Part shown: one piece after another, positions 21,862-33,599 of the stretch | Layout: each line of letters begins with the position of its first letter | How positions within the stretch are numbered: the stretch's first letter is position 1 | The notes under the pieces: generated by a model | Told to the model about the DNA's origin: nothing | Databases searched by the model: none | What the model saw: only the letters and a program-made list of their open reading frames with translations | Origin: Flammula alnicola | Lineage: Eukaryota; Basidiomycota; Agaricomycetes; Agaricales; Strophariaceae | NCBI GenBank assembly: GCA_015499995.1 | Contig: JADNRV010000090.1 | Location: 1-64,000 of the forward strand | Direction: 5' to 3' | Length of the DNA stretch: 64,000 bases | Position numbers and translations under genes: made by a program

Positions 21862-23470
21862 GGCTGGGCACAGGTGCACCTGCATCAGTAAAATAACAAA
21901 TCCCCTTTTGCTCACTTTTTATGCTTTCAAAAGCCTTGAAAGAGTCAAAAGAGGAAAAGTATTTGACGCTTTTGAGGATGAAGGCCTTAGGCTTTCAAAG
22001 CGCTTTAAAAGTGCTTTCAAAAACAAAAACACTTTTCAAAGTGGTAAACGCGATATAGAGGCAACTTGCAAAGCATTGCAAAAGCATCTCTTAAGTGTTT
22101 TCGAAGCATAAAAAGTAGTAAGAAAATTATTTGTATTGCATAAAATATGAATATGAATGATCACACTACAGTACTATGTAGCTAACACCGGTCTTCGATG
22201 CTACCCTGTCCTCTCAGGACCCATCTGTCGATGGTCCTGCCATCCAGCATCAACCCCATGCCGCTGCTGCGGGACAAGTCGCAACTAAAGCCACATCATA
22301 CTCTGTGTAGCCATCATGCAGTGCCATCCAGTATGTGATCCACCGATGCAGGTTTGGTCGCTGGTGTTCTAATGTCCTAAGGCCAGCTGGCGTCAGTGTC
22401 CTGGACCTCGTCATGTCACCTTCAGGTTGCTTGCTGGCATTATATCTATTGTCGCCACCACAATGCTTAGCACACCAGCACAATGGTTAGCACACTCACC
22501 TGCTCCTTTGCTTTACTTGCCGTCAACCGCGAACACCTGCATCAGCTCTGCCTGCACCAAATCTACACTCCTCGAGCAGGCACCGAGCAGCTGCTGTGCC
22601 GCGAGTACAATGCAGTTGTCGCACAATAAATTCTGTGATCAAAGGGAGCAGTGAGTTTCAGGCATGTAGATAGATGGACTTTGATCACTTACAACATATT
22701 GATATCCCCAATTTCGTCCTAAAGTAAGCGTTTCAGGAGGTCTCGCCAGTGGAAATTCAGTCAAACAACACACACACCTTGCGCCGAGCCTGAACTTGCT
22801 ACATCATATATCTTTCTACTATCGAGAGAACATGATCAGAGATGACAAAGAATGTGTGATAGCTGGGAATACGAGCTGGAGTGGGGGTATCATGTATGTA
22901 CATCTGTAGCCAGGTTGCAAGGAGACACTAATGACAAATCATACTGCATGAATGAAGAATGAGGGCACAGAAAGCAGATTGTAATATAGAAATGCAAGAG
23001 AGCACTCTCTGATAAGCGGCTAAATGAGAATTGGGGGCTGTCAACAGGGTGGGGGAAGAAAACAAAGTGCAAGAAGTTGAAGAAGGGAAATGCAGAATGA
23101 GACGGAAGTTCAGGAAGTGGCAGCAACATCACGTGCTGTCAGAGTGTGAACGGCCTTATACGAAAAATTGAGTATGCCTTGGTTATGCCACTCATTGCTG
23201 ACTCCACGCAGACAAAGGGTGGGAGTGCAGAGAATAAGAAATGTTCACCTTCCATCATTGTACACTAAATATAACCATTTTAGAAAGATTTTACAGTCTG
23301 CAAAATCTCAAAGTGGTAAAAGCGGCAAAAGTCTTGAAATTGATCAAAAGGAATGATCAAAGCTGGCGGGAAGCTCTGACAAAAGGGCTCTGAAAGCGAA
23401 AGCTGCAAAAAGCTCTTGGAAAGTGTATGTTATTTTACTGATGTGTGGATTATCCAGACCCTTACACATG
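21862..23470. mobile_element. Possible hAT-like element of about 1.6 kb
   Basis: CATCAGTAAAATAAC (21883-21897) has a perfect inverted match GTTATTTTACTGATG (about 23428-23442). Outside these are GGGCTGGGCACAGGTGCACC on the left and, read inward, GGGTCTGGATAATCC on the right. Next to both lie CTTTCAAAAG-type repeats with AAGCGCTTT and AGCTCTTGG units (21925-22110 and 23285-23425). Inside are short frames (22427-22654) without known similarity. The exact ends and target duplication are not resolved. Confidence 0.5.
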
Positions 23471-23544
23471 GGTATTTGCTTACCAAAAGCTATACTCAGA
23501 CCTGCAAAGATTTTTTTCTATGAATCATCTAGATCTGCAGATTG

Positions 23545-23635
23545 AAAGCCTGTGGATACAGGTACTCACAGGTATACCTGTGAACAGTAGATATTTACAG
23601 GTACCTGTAGGTATACTCACAGGTGTAATTGAATA
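23545..23635. repeat. Short array of ACAGGTAnnC motifs
   Basis: ACAGGTACTC, ACAGGTATACCTGTGA, ACAGGTACCTGTAGGTATAC and ACAGGTG occur within 90 bp, several of them self-complementary. Possibly the end of a palindromic mini-element; nothing else supports a function. Confidence 0.4.
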
Positions 23636-23797
23636 ACATATGTGATATTTGGTTTTCAAACCATGTAAAGACAGATTTAAAAAATTAAATTAAATTGAAA
23701 CTACATACATATAGAGTCTATTTTACAACAGTATTTGCAGGATTGTCTCAGTACTTTGCTGTGCCCCACCTATTCCAGTAGGAATGACTGGAATCCA

Positions 23798-24755
23798 CAA
23801 TACTTTTCATTCCTCCACTGATTCCTCCCGGAATGACCGGATTCCGGAGGAATGGACCGGAATCTGCAGGAATGAACCAGAATCTGCAGGAATAGACTCA
23901 ATTCCGCAGGAATCCTGACCGGAATCCACAGGAATGACCAAAATTCCGGTTAGGACTTCAACTTGGTAGACTTAGACAGAACTCAGAGAAAAATATCACT
24001 CAAAGATTTTGCATCTTTCAGGAATTGAACCCAGAGCTCCAGAAAAAATCCAGTAGCTAATATCCCAGACCATTTAACCATTAGACCAGAGAACTGTTGC
24101 TAACCTACCAAAAACATCAGACTACATACCCTATCTATCTATAATATATTTGTAGATTGCGTAACCAATTCTGAGAGATTCAGGGTCAATGGGGTACATC
24201 AGATTCAGAATTTTAAGGAGATTACAAATATGTATATGTTATCTCACTTGGGGAACTGAAATCACCTTATTTGGTCTGTTTTGGGGACCGTGGGAACTTT
24301 TTGCCAAAAAAAAATAACTGTAGAGCATGCTTCCAGAATCACAAATATATCAAAATCATGTGACTAGCTGCTTTCATCATCGAGAAAAACGCAAAAAACT
24401 CGCCCAAAGCCGGCGGTTTTGAAAATTGCACTTGCTAAATATGAAATATCTTGATTAGAAATAGGTCCCACAGTTTCATTTTGATGTCATTTTATGTAAT
24501 AGTGTGATATTTTCACGTTGTTGCTAAAAATAACCATATTTCCTTTTTTGGAAATAACCGGATTCCGGTGGCCATTCCATTCCGGCCATTCCTGTTGGGT
24601 ATTCCGGTTGCAGCTCATTCCGGTCTGCATTCTCCCGGAATGAAATTTTGCATTTTGGCTGGCCTCTCAGCCAAAACGACCCAAAAATTATTCCTCCGGA
24701 ATGACCAGATTCCGCAGGATTCTGGTAGGAATCAGTGGAGGACAATAAAGACCTC
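23798..24755 (+). mobile_element. Family-2 TIR element (958 bp), nested in family-1 copy C
   Basis: Termini CAATACTTTTCATTCCTCC and GGAGGACAATAAAGACCTC, flanked by GGAATCCA on both sides (23790-23797 and 24756-24763), an 8-bp duplication made from a family-1 subterminal repeat. Its inside (about 24160-24440: GATTCAGGGTCAATGGGGTA, GGGACCGTGGGAACTTTTTG, AAAACTCGCCCAAAG) is a diverged relative of the family-1 inside. Family 2 is thus a sister family, not just an unrelated insertion. No coding capacity. Confidence 0.85.
24005..24095 (-). repeat. tRNA-like sequence (A-box and B-box like) inside family 2
   Basis: Read on the minus strand: CTGGTCTAATGGTTAAATGG resembles a tRNA D-arm/A-box, and about 45 bp on GGGTTCAATTCC resembles a B-box. 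The anticodon and acceptor stems do not pair, so this is not a functional tRNA gene. It is either a captured tRNA pseudogene or a SINE-like promoter. Confidence 0.35.
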
Positions 24756-26039
24756 GGAATCCAGTGGAATAGAACTAGCATCCAGTGGAATAGAACTGGA
24801 ATCCAGTGGAATAGACCAGATTCCAGTGGAATGAGACTGGAATAGACTGGAATAGGACTGGAATCCACTAGAATAGACTAAAATATATTGTATTTTGATT
24901 CAATTTAGATGTCACATATCACAAGCCCTTGAATTTGTCAAAAAAAAGTCACACTTATCCAGTATTCCAAACCCTTTGGCCAAAACCACCCAGTAAAAAC
25001 CAAATCTAAATATAGAAATTCAGGGTCCAACATCATTTAAAATGGTTTGCTAAAACTGCAGGGTCCATCCTAATTTGGCTGGTGTCTGTAACCAAAAATT
25101 CAGACACAGGGTTATAGGTCACATTTGTCACATCTGTGTGACCTATACAAATCAACTTTTATATATATTCTATTTGTCTATTTGAGATATATACATTATG
25201 TGACTGACTCGTGAGTGATTCAGGGTCAATAAGGTACCATCAGATTTAGAATTTTGAGGACATTCTAAATATATCTATATCATGTGACCCAGACAGGCAA
25301 TATTACCATATTTAGGCTGTCTTTGGAACCATGGGAATTTTATGCCCAAAAAGGCAATCATAGCACCTGCTCCAAAATCCATGTGCCTTTTGAAATCATG
25401 TGATTTGCTGCTCTTGTTGATGAGAAAAATGCAAAAAACTTGACCAAACTTGAGTCTTGTCAAAATCACCTGATTCAAATATCAAATTTCCTAATTTGGA
25501 ATATATCTTGGCACACTTTCCAATCTTATTTCAATACCACAGACAGATACTGATGTCTATTTCTATATATAGACATTAGAAATCACCAAATCATAATGCA
25601 TTTCTATTTCATTCCAGCGGAATACCTGGTTGTTCCATTCCAGCCATTCTATTCCTGTGGCATTCCGGTCACCATTCCAGTGGAATCTCAGAATTTGCCC
25701 CTTTCTCAAAAAATTTCCAAATTTTGCCAGGATATTCCACTGGAATGGCCTCATATTCCACCGGATTCCAGTAGGAATAGGGAGGGCACAGCAAAGACCT
25801 CGATTGTCTCTATTACCTGACTTTTTGGTTATTTTTTAAATTTTAAATTTTAATATTCAAGACTAACAAAAAACTCAGTCTCAATCAGTCTCAACCAATC
25901 TTTCCAGGCTCAAAAGCAGGCTTTTCTTGGGTCAAATATTTCAACAATTTATATAATATTTGGAATCCAGATCCAAGTTTCTGGATGATGATGGTAAAAA
26001 TACATGACAACTTGTTCTGCTGTTTATGTGCAATGCAGC

Positions 26040-26359
26040 TAGGCAATGGCACAGGTAAACCCATAGGTATCACTATGGAAACCCATACCCTACCCATAGA
26101 ACAACCCTACCCACAACTCCACAGGTTTACCCATCAAAACAAGCCCTAAAACATCGAAATCAGACAAGTTTTGAGGGAGATACACTCAAAATGATTGCAT
26201 TTAACCATTTTGACTGTACGTGATTCAAAACTTATCTGTTTTAGATGTTCTAGGGCTTGATCGAAAGCTCACGGGTAGGAAAAAATTAACCCATACCCTA
26301 TCTATGTGATACCCTACCTGTTAACCCGTGTGGGTTACCCGAACCCATGCTATTGCCTA
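26040..26359. mobile_element. hAT-like MITE (320 bp), copy 1
   Basis: TAGGCAATGGCACAGG at 26040 and CCCATGCTATTGCCTA ending at 26359 form inverted repeats, flanked by a perfect 8-bp duplication AATGCAGC (26032-26039 and 26360-26367). The 8-bp duplication and TAGG...CCTA ends fit hAT. Two more copies: 48577-48894 and 53726-54045. Confidence 0.88.
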
Positions 26360-26665
26360 AATGCAGCATCTGCCTACTTGGCATTTAAATGGCATGAAGT
26401 TACACTTTCTGTGGTGCCTCTTGATCAGGAAAAAAAAGCAAATAGATGAAGGTAAAACTTACCTTTTCCTGCATGGGCCTTGTGCTTCCTGTCTGCCTTG
26501 GCTGCAGCATATAATTATCAGTACATAGCATTAGATTGCAAATGAGTATATGAAGACATACCTGATAGCTGAGGCTTATCTTTAGTCACCAAAGAAGAGT
26601 GAGTCATTGTGATGCCAAGATGAATAAAAGCAAAGCATACTAGGTTTGACTTGGTCCATCAGAGC

Positions 26666-27211
26666 TAGTGCTTGAAAGTCCAGTTTGGTCCAGTCTTTTG
26701 ACCCCCAGAGCCTTAGACTGAGACCAGTCCATTGTGGTTAAAAGACTGCAAAAGACCATACAAAACTGATGAAGACTGGTCTCAGTTGGTCTTTTGCAGT
26801 CTTTAACTGGTCTGGACCAAAAATTAAAAAACCAGTTAAGACCAGCATAGACTGCACCTTTTGGCATTAATAAACATTATTATCTAATATATAACCTTTA
26901 AATCAAGCACTAGAATGTTAAAAATTGTTAAGAATTGAGTGAAATATGATTTAATTCTGCAAAGTCTACCAATTCAGCCAATATTTTATAGTTTTGACTA
27001 TAACTTCATCAGATTTCCACCATTTTTTATGTGCTTATAGCTATTTTGCTGGGGCTTATGAGGCATATAAATCTGCTGGTCAGACCAGCCTTAATTACAA
27101 AGACCAGTTCACCAAAACTGGTCTTTTTGTGGTCTTTTATTCTCAAAAGTCAAAAGACCAGACTGCTGGTCTGGTCTTTTTCTGGTCTTGAGACTGGACT
27201 TCCAAGCACTA
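26666..27211. mobile_element. Family-5 hAT-like element (546 bp)
   Basis: Left end TAGTGCTTGAAAGTCCAG, right end CTGGACTTCCAAGCACTA. Flanks ATCAGAGC (26658-26665) and ATCAAAGC (27212-27219) agree at 7 of 8 positions. The inside is full of short GGTCTTTTGCAGTCTT and AGACTGG units in both orientations, probably transposase-binding arrays. No coding capacity. Confidence 0.82.
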
Positions 27212-27219
27212 ATCAAAGC

Positions 27220-29683
27220 ACCTAACATAGTGCCAATGCTCATATGTGCATCAACACATCTTGATGTCTCCTGATTCCTGCTCTTTGACTTGCCTGTCTG
27301 GAGCAGAGGGAGGCTTGATAGGAGCAAGCAGATTAGATAGGTAAAAAAATAAAAGGAAGAAATTACTCACAGAGTTAGTTCAAGAGGACTGTGGATCAGA
27401 TGCAGAACAAATGCAGCTGCCTCTGACTGCATGAATACAAGTGGCTCACTGAGCTTGCTGGAAGTCTCTTGGCCATCCTAAGCAGGAGAGGTAGTGGTAG
27501 GGCCTATAAAGGCAACACAAGGAGTATTGGCAGCTCATCTCATCATTCCCTGCTACTCGTGGTCATGCTCCCATTAGCTTTGAAATTTGATATCTTCCAC
27601 CTACCATGGACAGACACGCGAGCCAGGCTCAAATCAGAAACGAAGAAAAAAAGACACAAAATCAGGACGAACCCACAGATGGTTCTACTGACTATCTGTG
27701 GGTACTTGCAGTTAATAACAACCTTTGGTGCTTAAGGCTTCAGGATTCAATTTAGTGCTCATGGATCCTCGCATGCTCGCCCACCCGATAGGATGTAGAA
27801 CGACGGTACATGAACACCCATGATGTAAGATGCTAGTAGTCCTCTCATTCTACATGTCCTCATCTCTCTTGGAGTGCACCATCTGAGGGCTCATTGTCTC
27901 TGTGCGCTGCTCATTGAAAGGAGTTTCAGTGCACGCTGCATGCATGCCGAATGCGATGAGATGGACAGACATACAGCTTGACAATTGGAGAGGGTGATAA
28001 GGAATGATGGGCGAAGTCATCTTCATTTGTCAAAGGTAGAGACGGAGCCCGTGTCAGGTGCCATTGGTGGAATTTGGGGCAAATGGAAGACGAGGTTGGA
28101 GAGTGTTCAGAATCAATCAGTTTCTTCTTCTCCCTTCTACTGCTTCTCGATCGAGCTCCTTTCCATGTCCCTGGTTCTCCGCAAGGCCTGCTCACTAGGC
28201 AGGGAGGTATGGCAGTTATGACAGTTATGATGGCCGTGTGGACGTGCAGTGTAAGATGAAGGTGGCTGGTCCACGTCTGCGGTGATGGAATGATGGGGTA
28301 GAAGGGAGACAGGCCTGAAGAAGGTGGCAACTGGAGAGGCACAGAGGGTGTCTCTGTGGGCAGGTGAGATGCATGGCCATATTGACGTCCATGGTGCACT
28401 GTCTCTCCCTCACCTGGGGGTCGTTCGGATCAAAGAAGAGTATGAGGGTTGGCGAGTGTCATGTCTCAGTCCTATAAAGTTGGGAGGGTCGCATTGCTAT
28501 TCCACACCTAGCCTCGACGAGTTGTCATGCATCTCTGCCTGCGGATTCTCTGCTGAGTATTCAACTGGCAAATGGATGGTGATGAGCTTCAGGTGACATG
28601 GTCAGCTGGTCGTCAATGGAGAGTTTCATAGAGTAGGTCGGTATCAGCAGGAAAAACCTTGGACATGGCGTAGGCCGGCATAAGTCTGTCTACAGGAGGC
28701 AATCAAGATTGCAAAAAAAAGTTAAACCAAATGCAAGTAAGATGTTAATGTTTAATGTGGACACATACCTAAGGAAGCAGACTGCATATGTATATGAATT
28801 CTAGGGCCCGTTGTCCAAATCATTTGATTGAAGCTGAACATTGAACAGTGCCATCAGTTGGAATTGTAGAAGAGAGTAGAGTGAATGGAGACGAATCAGA
28901 GACGACATCAACAATCAAAATATTCTCATGAACATAACCTCAAGAAAAAAGACAAGAAACTCTCAAACAAATCGTATCTGTATTCTACTCTTGAAAAATT
29001 TCCAGATATCAATAGAGAGGATTTCAAATTCCAAGTTAATATAAATTTGAAGGGTTATTTCCCTGCAAGTCAGTAAAGGTCAGACGACGCCTGTATTTGG
29101 CGCAATTTACTTGACTTGATGCAGAGGCAAGTAAGGCACTCTTCAATCCAAACCCGTAGACTGGTCGAAAAAAATCCTTCACAAAATCTTCTACAGCCCT
29201 TCTTTACCTGACAGTATATTTTATGTTCCTATATGGCCTGGTGCACTCTAGGCAACTTCATTGATAGTTATTCATACCATATTTCTGAGCCACTGTAACT
29301 CGAGCTGGAAGGGTACACCGGCCTAGTTTACACAAGGTAATATACGGAGAAACCTGGACAAAATATTTTCCTATAATAGTATTTTTTGAAGGCATTTGGT
29401 CGCTCCTGACGCTTGAAATCATTTAGACATGCATGCACAAAATTCTTCGCACGTTGTGTAGTGTAACCTGGGATAAAGACTATGTATGACTTGTAAACCT
29501 TTTAAATAACTTCCTAATTGAGCTTTGAGCTACCTAAGTGGGTCACTTGCACCCACTTTCTATTCTACCTTCTCGAAGCTGTAAATCATAAGCTGCGACT
29601 GGATAATTTTGACCTACGATTTACATACTATAGATATATTGTCTTCCTGATCGAGAGTCCCAACCGGTGGATGAAAAATGTCA
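27220..29683. other. Region without recognised genes; weak frames at 27926-28600 and 28885-29076
   Basis: 27926-28399 on the minus strand (157 codons) and 28324-28596 on plus overlap in a GC-richer patch and are unlike known proteins. 28885-29076 encodes a Lys-rich peptide (KDKKLSNKSYLYSTLEKFPD) that could be an exon but has no partners. CpG is present here, so the stretch is less decayed than 12-14 kb. Confidence 0.35.
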
Positions 29684-29691
29684 GTAAATCC

Positions 29692-30951
29692 CAGTACTTT
29701 GCTGTGCCCCACCTATTCCAGTAGGAATGACTGGAATCCAGTGGAATGGGACTGGAATCCGGTGGAATGGAACTGGAATCCGGTGGAATGGAACTGGAAT
29801 CTAGTGGAATAGACCAGATTCCAGTGGAATGAGACTGGAATAGAATGAAATAGGACTGGAATCCACTAGAATGGACTGAAATACATTGTATTTTGATTCA
29901 ATTTAGATGTCACATGTCACAGGCCCTTGAATTTGTCAAAAAAAGTCACGCTTATTCAGTATCCCAAATCCTTTTGCCAAAACCATCCAGTAAAAACCAA
30001 ATCTAAATATAGAAATTCAGGGTCCAAAATCATTTAAAATGGGTTGCTAAAACTGCAGGGTCCACCCTAATTTGGCTGGTGTCTGAAACCAAAAATTCAG
30101 ACAGAAGTCATAGGTCACATCTGTCACACTTGTGTGACCTATACAAATCAACTCCTTTATATATTCTATTTGTCTATTTGAGATATCTATACTATAAATC
30201 AAAGAGGGACTTTCTTATGTGACAGACAAAGTCCTGTCACAGTTGGTCACAGACAAACAAGTCACATCTCTCTGTCGTTCTCTAAAACTAGGCTAATGGC
30301 ACGTCCGTGCGAAGCATGGGTCTATTGCTAGTATACATTATGTGACTAACTCGTGAGTGATTCAGGGTCAATAAGGTACCATCAGATTTAGAATTTTGAG
30401 GAGATTCTAAATATATTTATATCATGTGATCCAGACACGCAATATTACTGTATTTAGGCTGTTTTTGGAACTGTGGGAATTTTATGCCCAAAAAGGCAAT
30501 CATAGCACCTGCTCCAAAACCCATGTACCTTTTGAAATCATGTGATTTGCTGCTCTTGTTGATGAGAAAAATGCAAAAAACTCGCCCAAACCCGAGTCTT
30601 TTCAAAATCACCTGATCCAAATATTGAACTTCCTAATTTGGAATATGTCTTGGCACAGTTTCCAATTTTATTTCGATATCATAGACAGGTACCGACATCT
30701 ATTTCTATATAGACATTAGAAATCACCAAATCATAATGCATTTTGATTTCATTCCAGCGGAATACCTGGTTGTTCCATTCCAGCCATTCCACTCCTGTGG
30801 CATTCCGGTCACCATTCCAGTGGAATCTCGGAATTTGCCCCTTTTTCAAAAAATTTCCAAATTTTGGCAGGATATTCCACTGGAATGGCCTCATATTCCA
30901 CCGGATTCCACCGGATTCCGGTAGGAATAGGGGGGGCACAGCAAAGACCTC
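29692..30951 (+). mobile_element. Family-1 TIR element, copy D, with a mini-Helitron inside
   Basis: CAGTACTTTGCTGTGCCCC at 29692 and GGCACAGCAAAGACCTC ending at 30951, flanked by a perfect 8-bp duplication GTAAATCC (29684-29691 and 30952-30959). Without the 146-bp inner element it is 1,114 bp. The subterminal array at 29735-29890 is the most regular of the four copies (GGAATCCGGTGGAATGG units). Orientation as copies B and C. Confidence 0.92.
30186..30331 (+). mobile_element. Non-autonomous mini-Helitron (146 bp)
   Basis: Sister copies B and C read GAGATATATACATTATG here. In copy D the same sequence is split as GAGATA, then 146 bp, then TATACATTATG, with no target duplication. The insert begins TCTATACTATAAATC and ends GGGTCTATTGCTAG, that is 5'-TC and 3'-CTAG (CTRR), and lies exactly between A and T. 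A short hairpin, GCACGTCCGTGC, stands about 21 bp before the 3' end. All are Helitron hallmarks. No Rep/helicase could be encoded. Confidence 0.88.
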
Positions 30952-30959
30952 GTAAATCC

Positions 30960-33200
30960 TGCGAAAGTCACCTCGGGTGCACACCTGGGCATGCACGATG
31001 GGTCAGTCATATGGACAAGCCTGGACATATCTTCCTGGTTCTATAGCATCTCTAACAATTTAACATGTGGACATTTATGACTTCCATTAAATATATATCC
31101 TGGGAGTCTGTCCATCAATATCTGCATTTTCATGATTTGGGAAGTTAATTTCACTGGCGATCATGTAAGGGATGGCCACTTGCCTGAGTAGTCCCGGAGA
31201 TCCACTAGTGGTGTTAGGCGAAATGCGTTACTTACTGATCTTCTTCCCTATCCTCCAGTTAATAGAACCAGTATTTTTCGGGATGAATTCTTTAATATTT
31301 ATCTGGTGGTACACGCAGGAAATACAAAGGTCGTTAAATTCTGTAAAAGGGGCTGATCATAGTTATTCAAATTCTTTTTTCCTTCTCTATTCATGCCTAC
31401 AGGTGCTCCTCAGCCTCATCAATAGTTTAAAATAACAGAAATGGGCACCATTCTTTGTAGTTTTTGAGCTTGTAGCTTCTGCGTCTAGTCCGCTGACTAG
31501 TTCTAGACAGCTGAACCAATGACATGCTTCATAGAACTGTGGCGGTACTGAGAGCCACTTTGGATGTACCTCTTTTTCAGCCTTGGTATAATGGAGTTCA
31601 TCTGCTGTCCACATTCTGTTGTGTGTACATTATTGAATCAAGGAACCTGAAAGTGAATACTTAAATACTAGGAAATCAATAGTGCTCCTTATCGTAAGGA
31701 AAGGGCCTTTAAGCTTTACCATCCATCTGGTTGCATCAGGCCTGATGGAAAATAGCACCCGAAAATCTGCTGACAGGTTTGATCCAGAACTGCATAAATA
31801 TTTTGACTTTTTGCTTGAGATCCGGATAGAAACGGCAAAATTTTTCGAGATGCTACGTTCCAGGATAAAATCTCTTTTTTTACATTAAGGGTATGGATAT
31901 ATTTCTTGTTATAATGAGGTACCCACCAATGGCTCTTAGGTTGACGTGGGAAAAGGGATTCATTTTTTAAGTGCAAGCAGTCTGCCTATTCTTCTTTCTT
32001 CTCTTCTTTCACATTACCTCTGGTAAACACTCTCTTACGCATGAAAAATGCAAATTACTCTCAATCTCCCCTCTATCATGGCCCAGGAGGACCAGCAGGC
32101 TACAATGGTGCCTGCCGATCCCCATTTTTGGGAGAGGCCCGAATGCATAGGAAGAGGAATAAACGCCAATGTGCGTATTTCCTTCTTAATCATTAGTTGC
32201 GCTTGCCATAGTATATCCTTCCAGTGTCCAAAAAAGTCTGACAAGCACATCATATAGGGCAACTACTGGTGCAAACATGTCAGTATGATACATGGCGATG
32301 TCTACCACTACCACAATTGGTGCGTCTTACCAACTCTTTACTCCATGTTTTGTTGTCATTCCTCCTCTCGTGGCTCATCCCTATGCCTCATAGCAATGGC
32401 ACTTTGTTCTTCAGAAACCCAGATGGATCGCAATATTTCTATGATGCAAGGTTGCGCACATCTGAATACACATTCCCATGTAAAATTGGCGAACCTGAAT
32501 ATACAATTCGAACCAAAGTGAGAGCAGATCCTAACGAAGGTATGTCAAAGATCTCGTCCCAATTCTCCCTCTTTTTATGCTGTCTGAGTATAAAAATACT
32601 GACGCGTTGTTCAATTTACGATGTCCAGAGATCCAGAAATACTGCTTTACATGCAATATTCTGATGTTTTAACCATAACGGCCCGTTTGAGTCCCACTTT
32701 TTTTCTCCGGCTTTTTTTACCTGGTTCAGGTTTCCAAAAGCTGGGGTTGTGAAAAGCGAGATTCCATTTTGGGGCTTGGTTACCGTTCATCGCAGAAGTC
32801 GGTATGGTGGGCAGTTTGGTTGATCGATTATATTTCAAATTAGATACACCGTGAATTGAATGTTTTGCATGCCCTTTGCTTTTCCTGAGCTGTTTTCATT
32901 GCGACAACAGCACGAATACGTGCCAATTTCCTTCGTACTTCAATCTTGACTCGAAAACTTGTTTTCGGGTCATCATTCACCAATACACCTTCTGTTTGGA
33001 TAGCCACCTTGATGACAGTCCATACTGCCTGCCTCCAGTCTGCTCCTAACGGGTTTCTGCATGTATCCTTCTGTTCATCGAGGACACGGACAAGTATTTC
33101 TTTGTCAGGATCTCGCCAGATTACATTAGGTTGTTTATTCATTTTGGGTGTGTTGAAGTCCTTCTCAGGAATCATTATCAAACACTAAGAGAAACATTTT
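30960..33200. other. Mostly non-coding; possible gene fragment at 32380-32540
   Basis: The plus-strand stretch at 32386-32541 encodes NGTLFFRNPDGSQYFYDARL and EYTFPCKIGEPEYTIRTKVR and ends at a GTATGTC donor-like site (32541), so it could be an exon of a decayed gene. Frames 32048-32257 (QEDQQATMVPADPHFWERPE) just upstream may belong to it. No family recognised. The rest (31172-31435, 31682-31888, 32840-33181 minus) are short frames without support. Confidence 0.3.
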
Positions 33201-33599
33201 ACAAAGTAATAGATAGGAATTATAAATGAGTGTGGAAAAACGAGCAGCGGTGGTGGGTTAACATGTTGTGGGAGGGAAAAGATGCAGTGTTATGACGAGT
33301 TACAGCATGAATGACATAGAAACCTGAAATTGACTGCAACCAAATGCTACCCTGGGCCCAGCTTCGCTTTCCTGGTCAATTGGTTTCCACAGACAAAACC
33401 CCCATCAAAACCATCATTTGGCCAGCGTCAGTAAAAAAGCCACATAAAAAGGGCAACACAAATAGGCCCTAAATGTTCTATGCTTTCATGTTCTCATGTG
33501 ATGTTTTTTCGTCTTCATTCTCCATTCTCCTGCCTTTTCATACAGTGCGTTTACATGAAGAAATGTCGGCCTAAATAAAGATTCATAGCTTTTATCCTC

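Larger units (their letters stand above)
23749..25801 (+). mobile_element. Family-1 TIR element, copy C, interrupted by family 2
   Basis: CAGTACTTTGCTGTGCCCC at 23749 and GGCACAGCAAAGACCTC ending at 25801, with a perfect 8-bp duplication GATTGTCT (23741-23748 and 25802-25809). After removal of the inner element (23798-24755) and one duplicated GGAATCCA, about 1,087 bp remain, in line with the other copies. The inner sequence is 80-90% alike by eye to copies B and D. Confidence 0.9.

Noticed and set aside
24005..24095. Functional tRNA gene on the minus strand
   Set aside because: A- and B-box-like words are present, but the acceptor and anticodon stems do not pair, and it lies inside a transposon.
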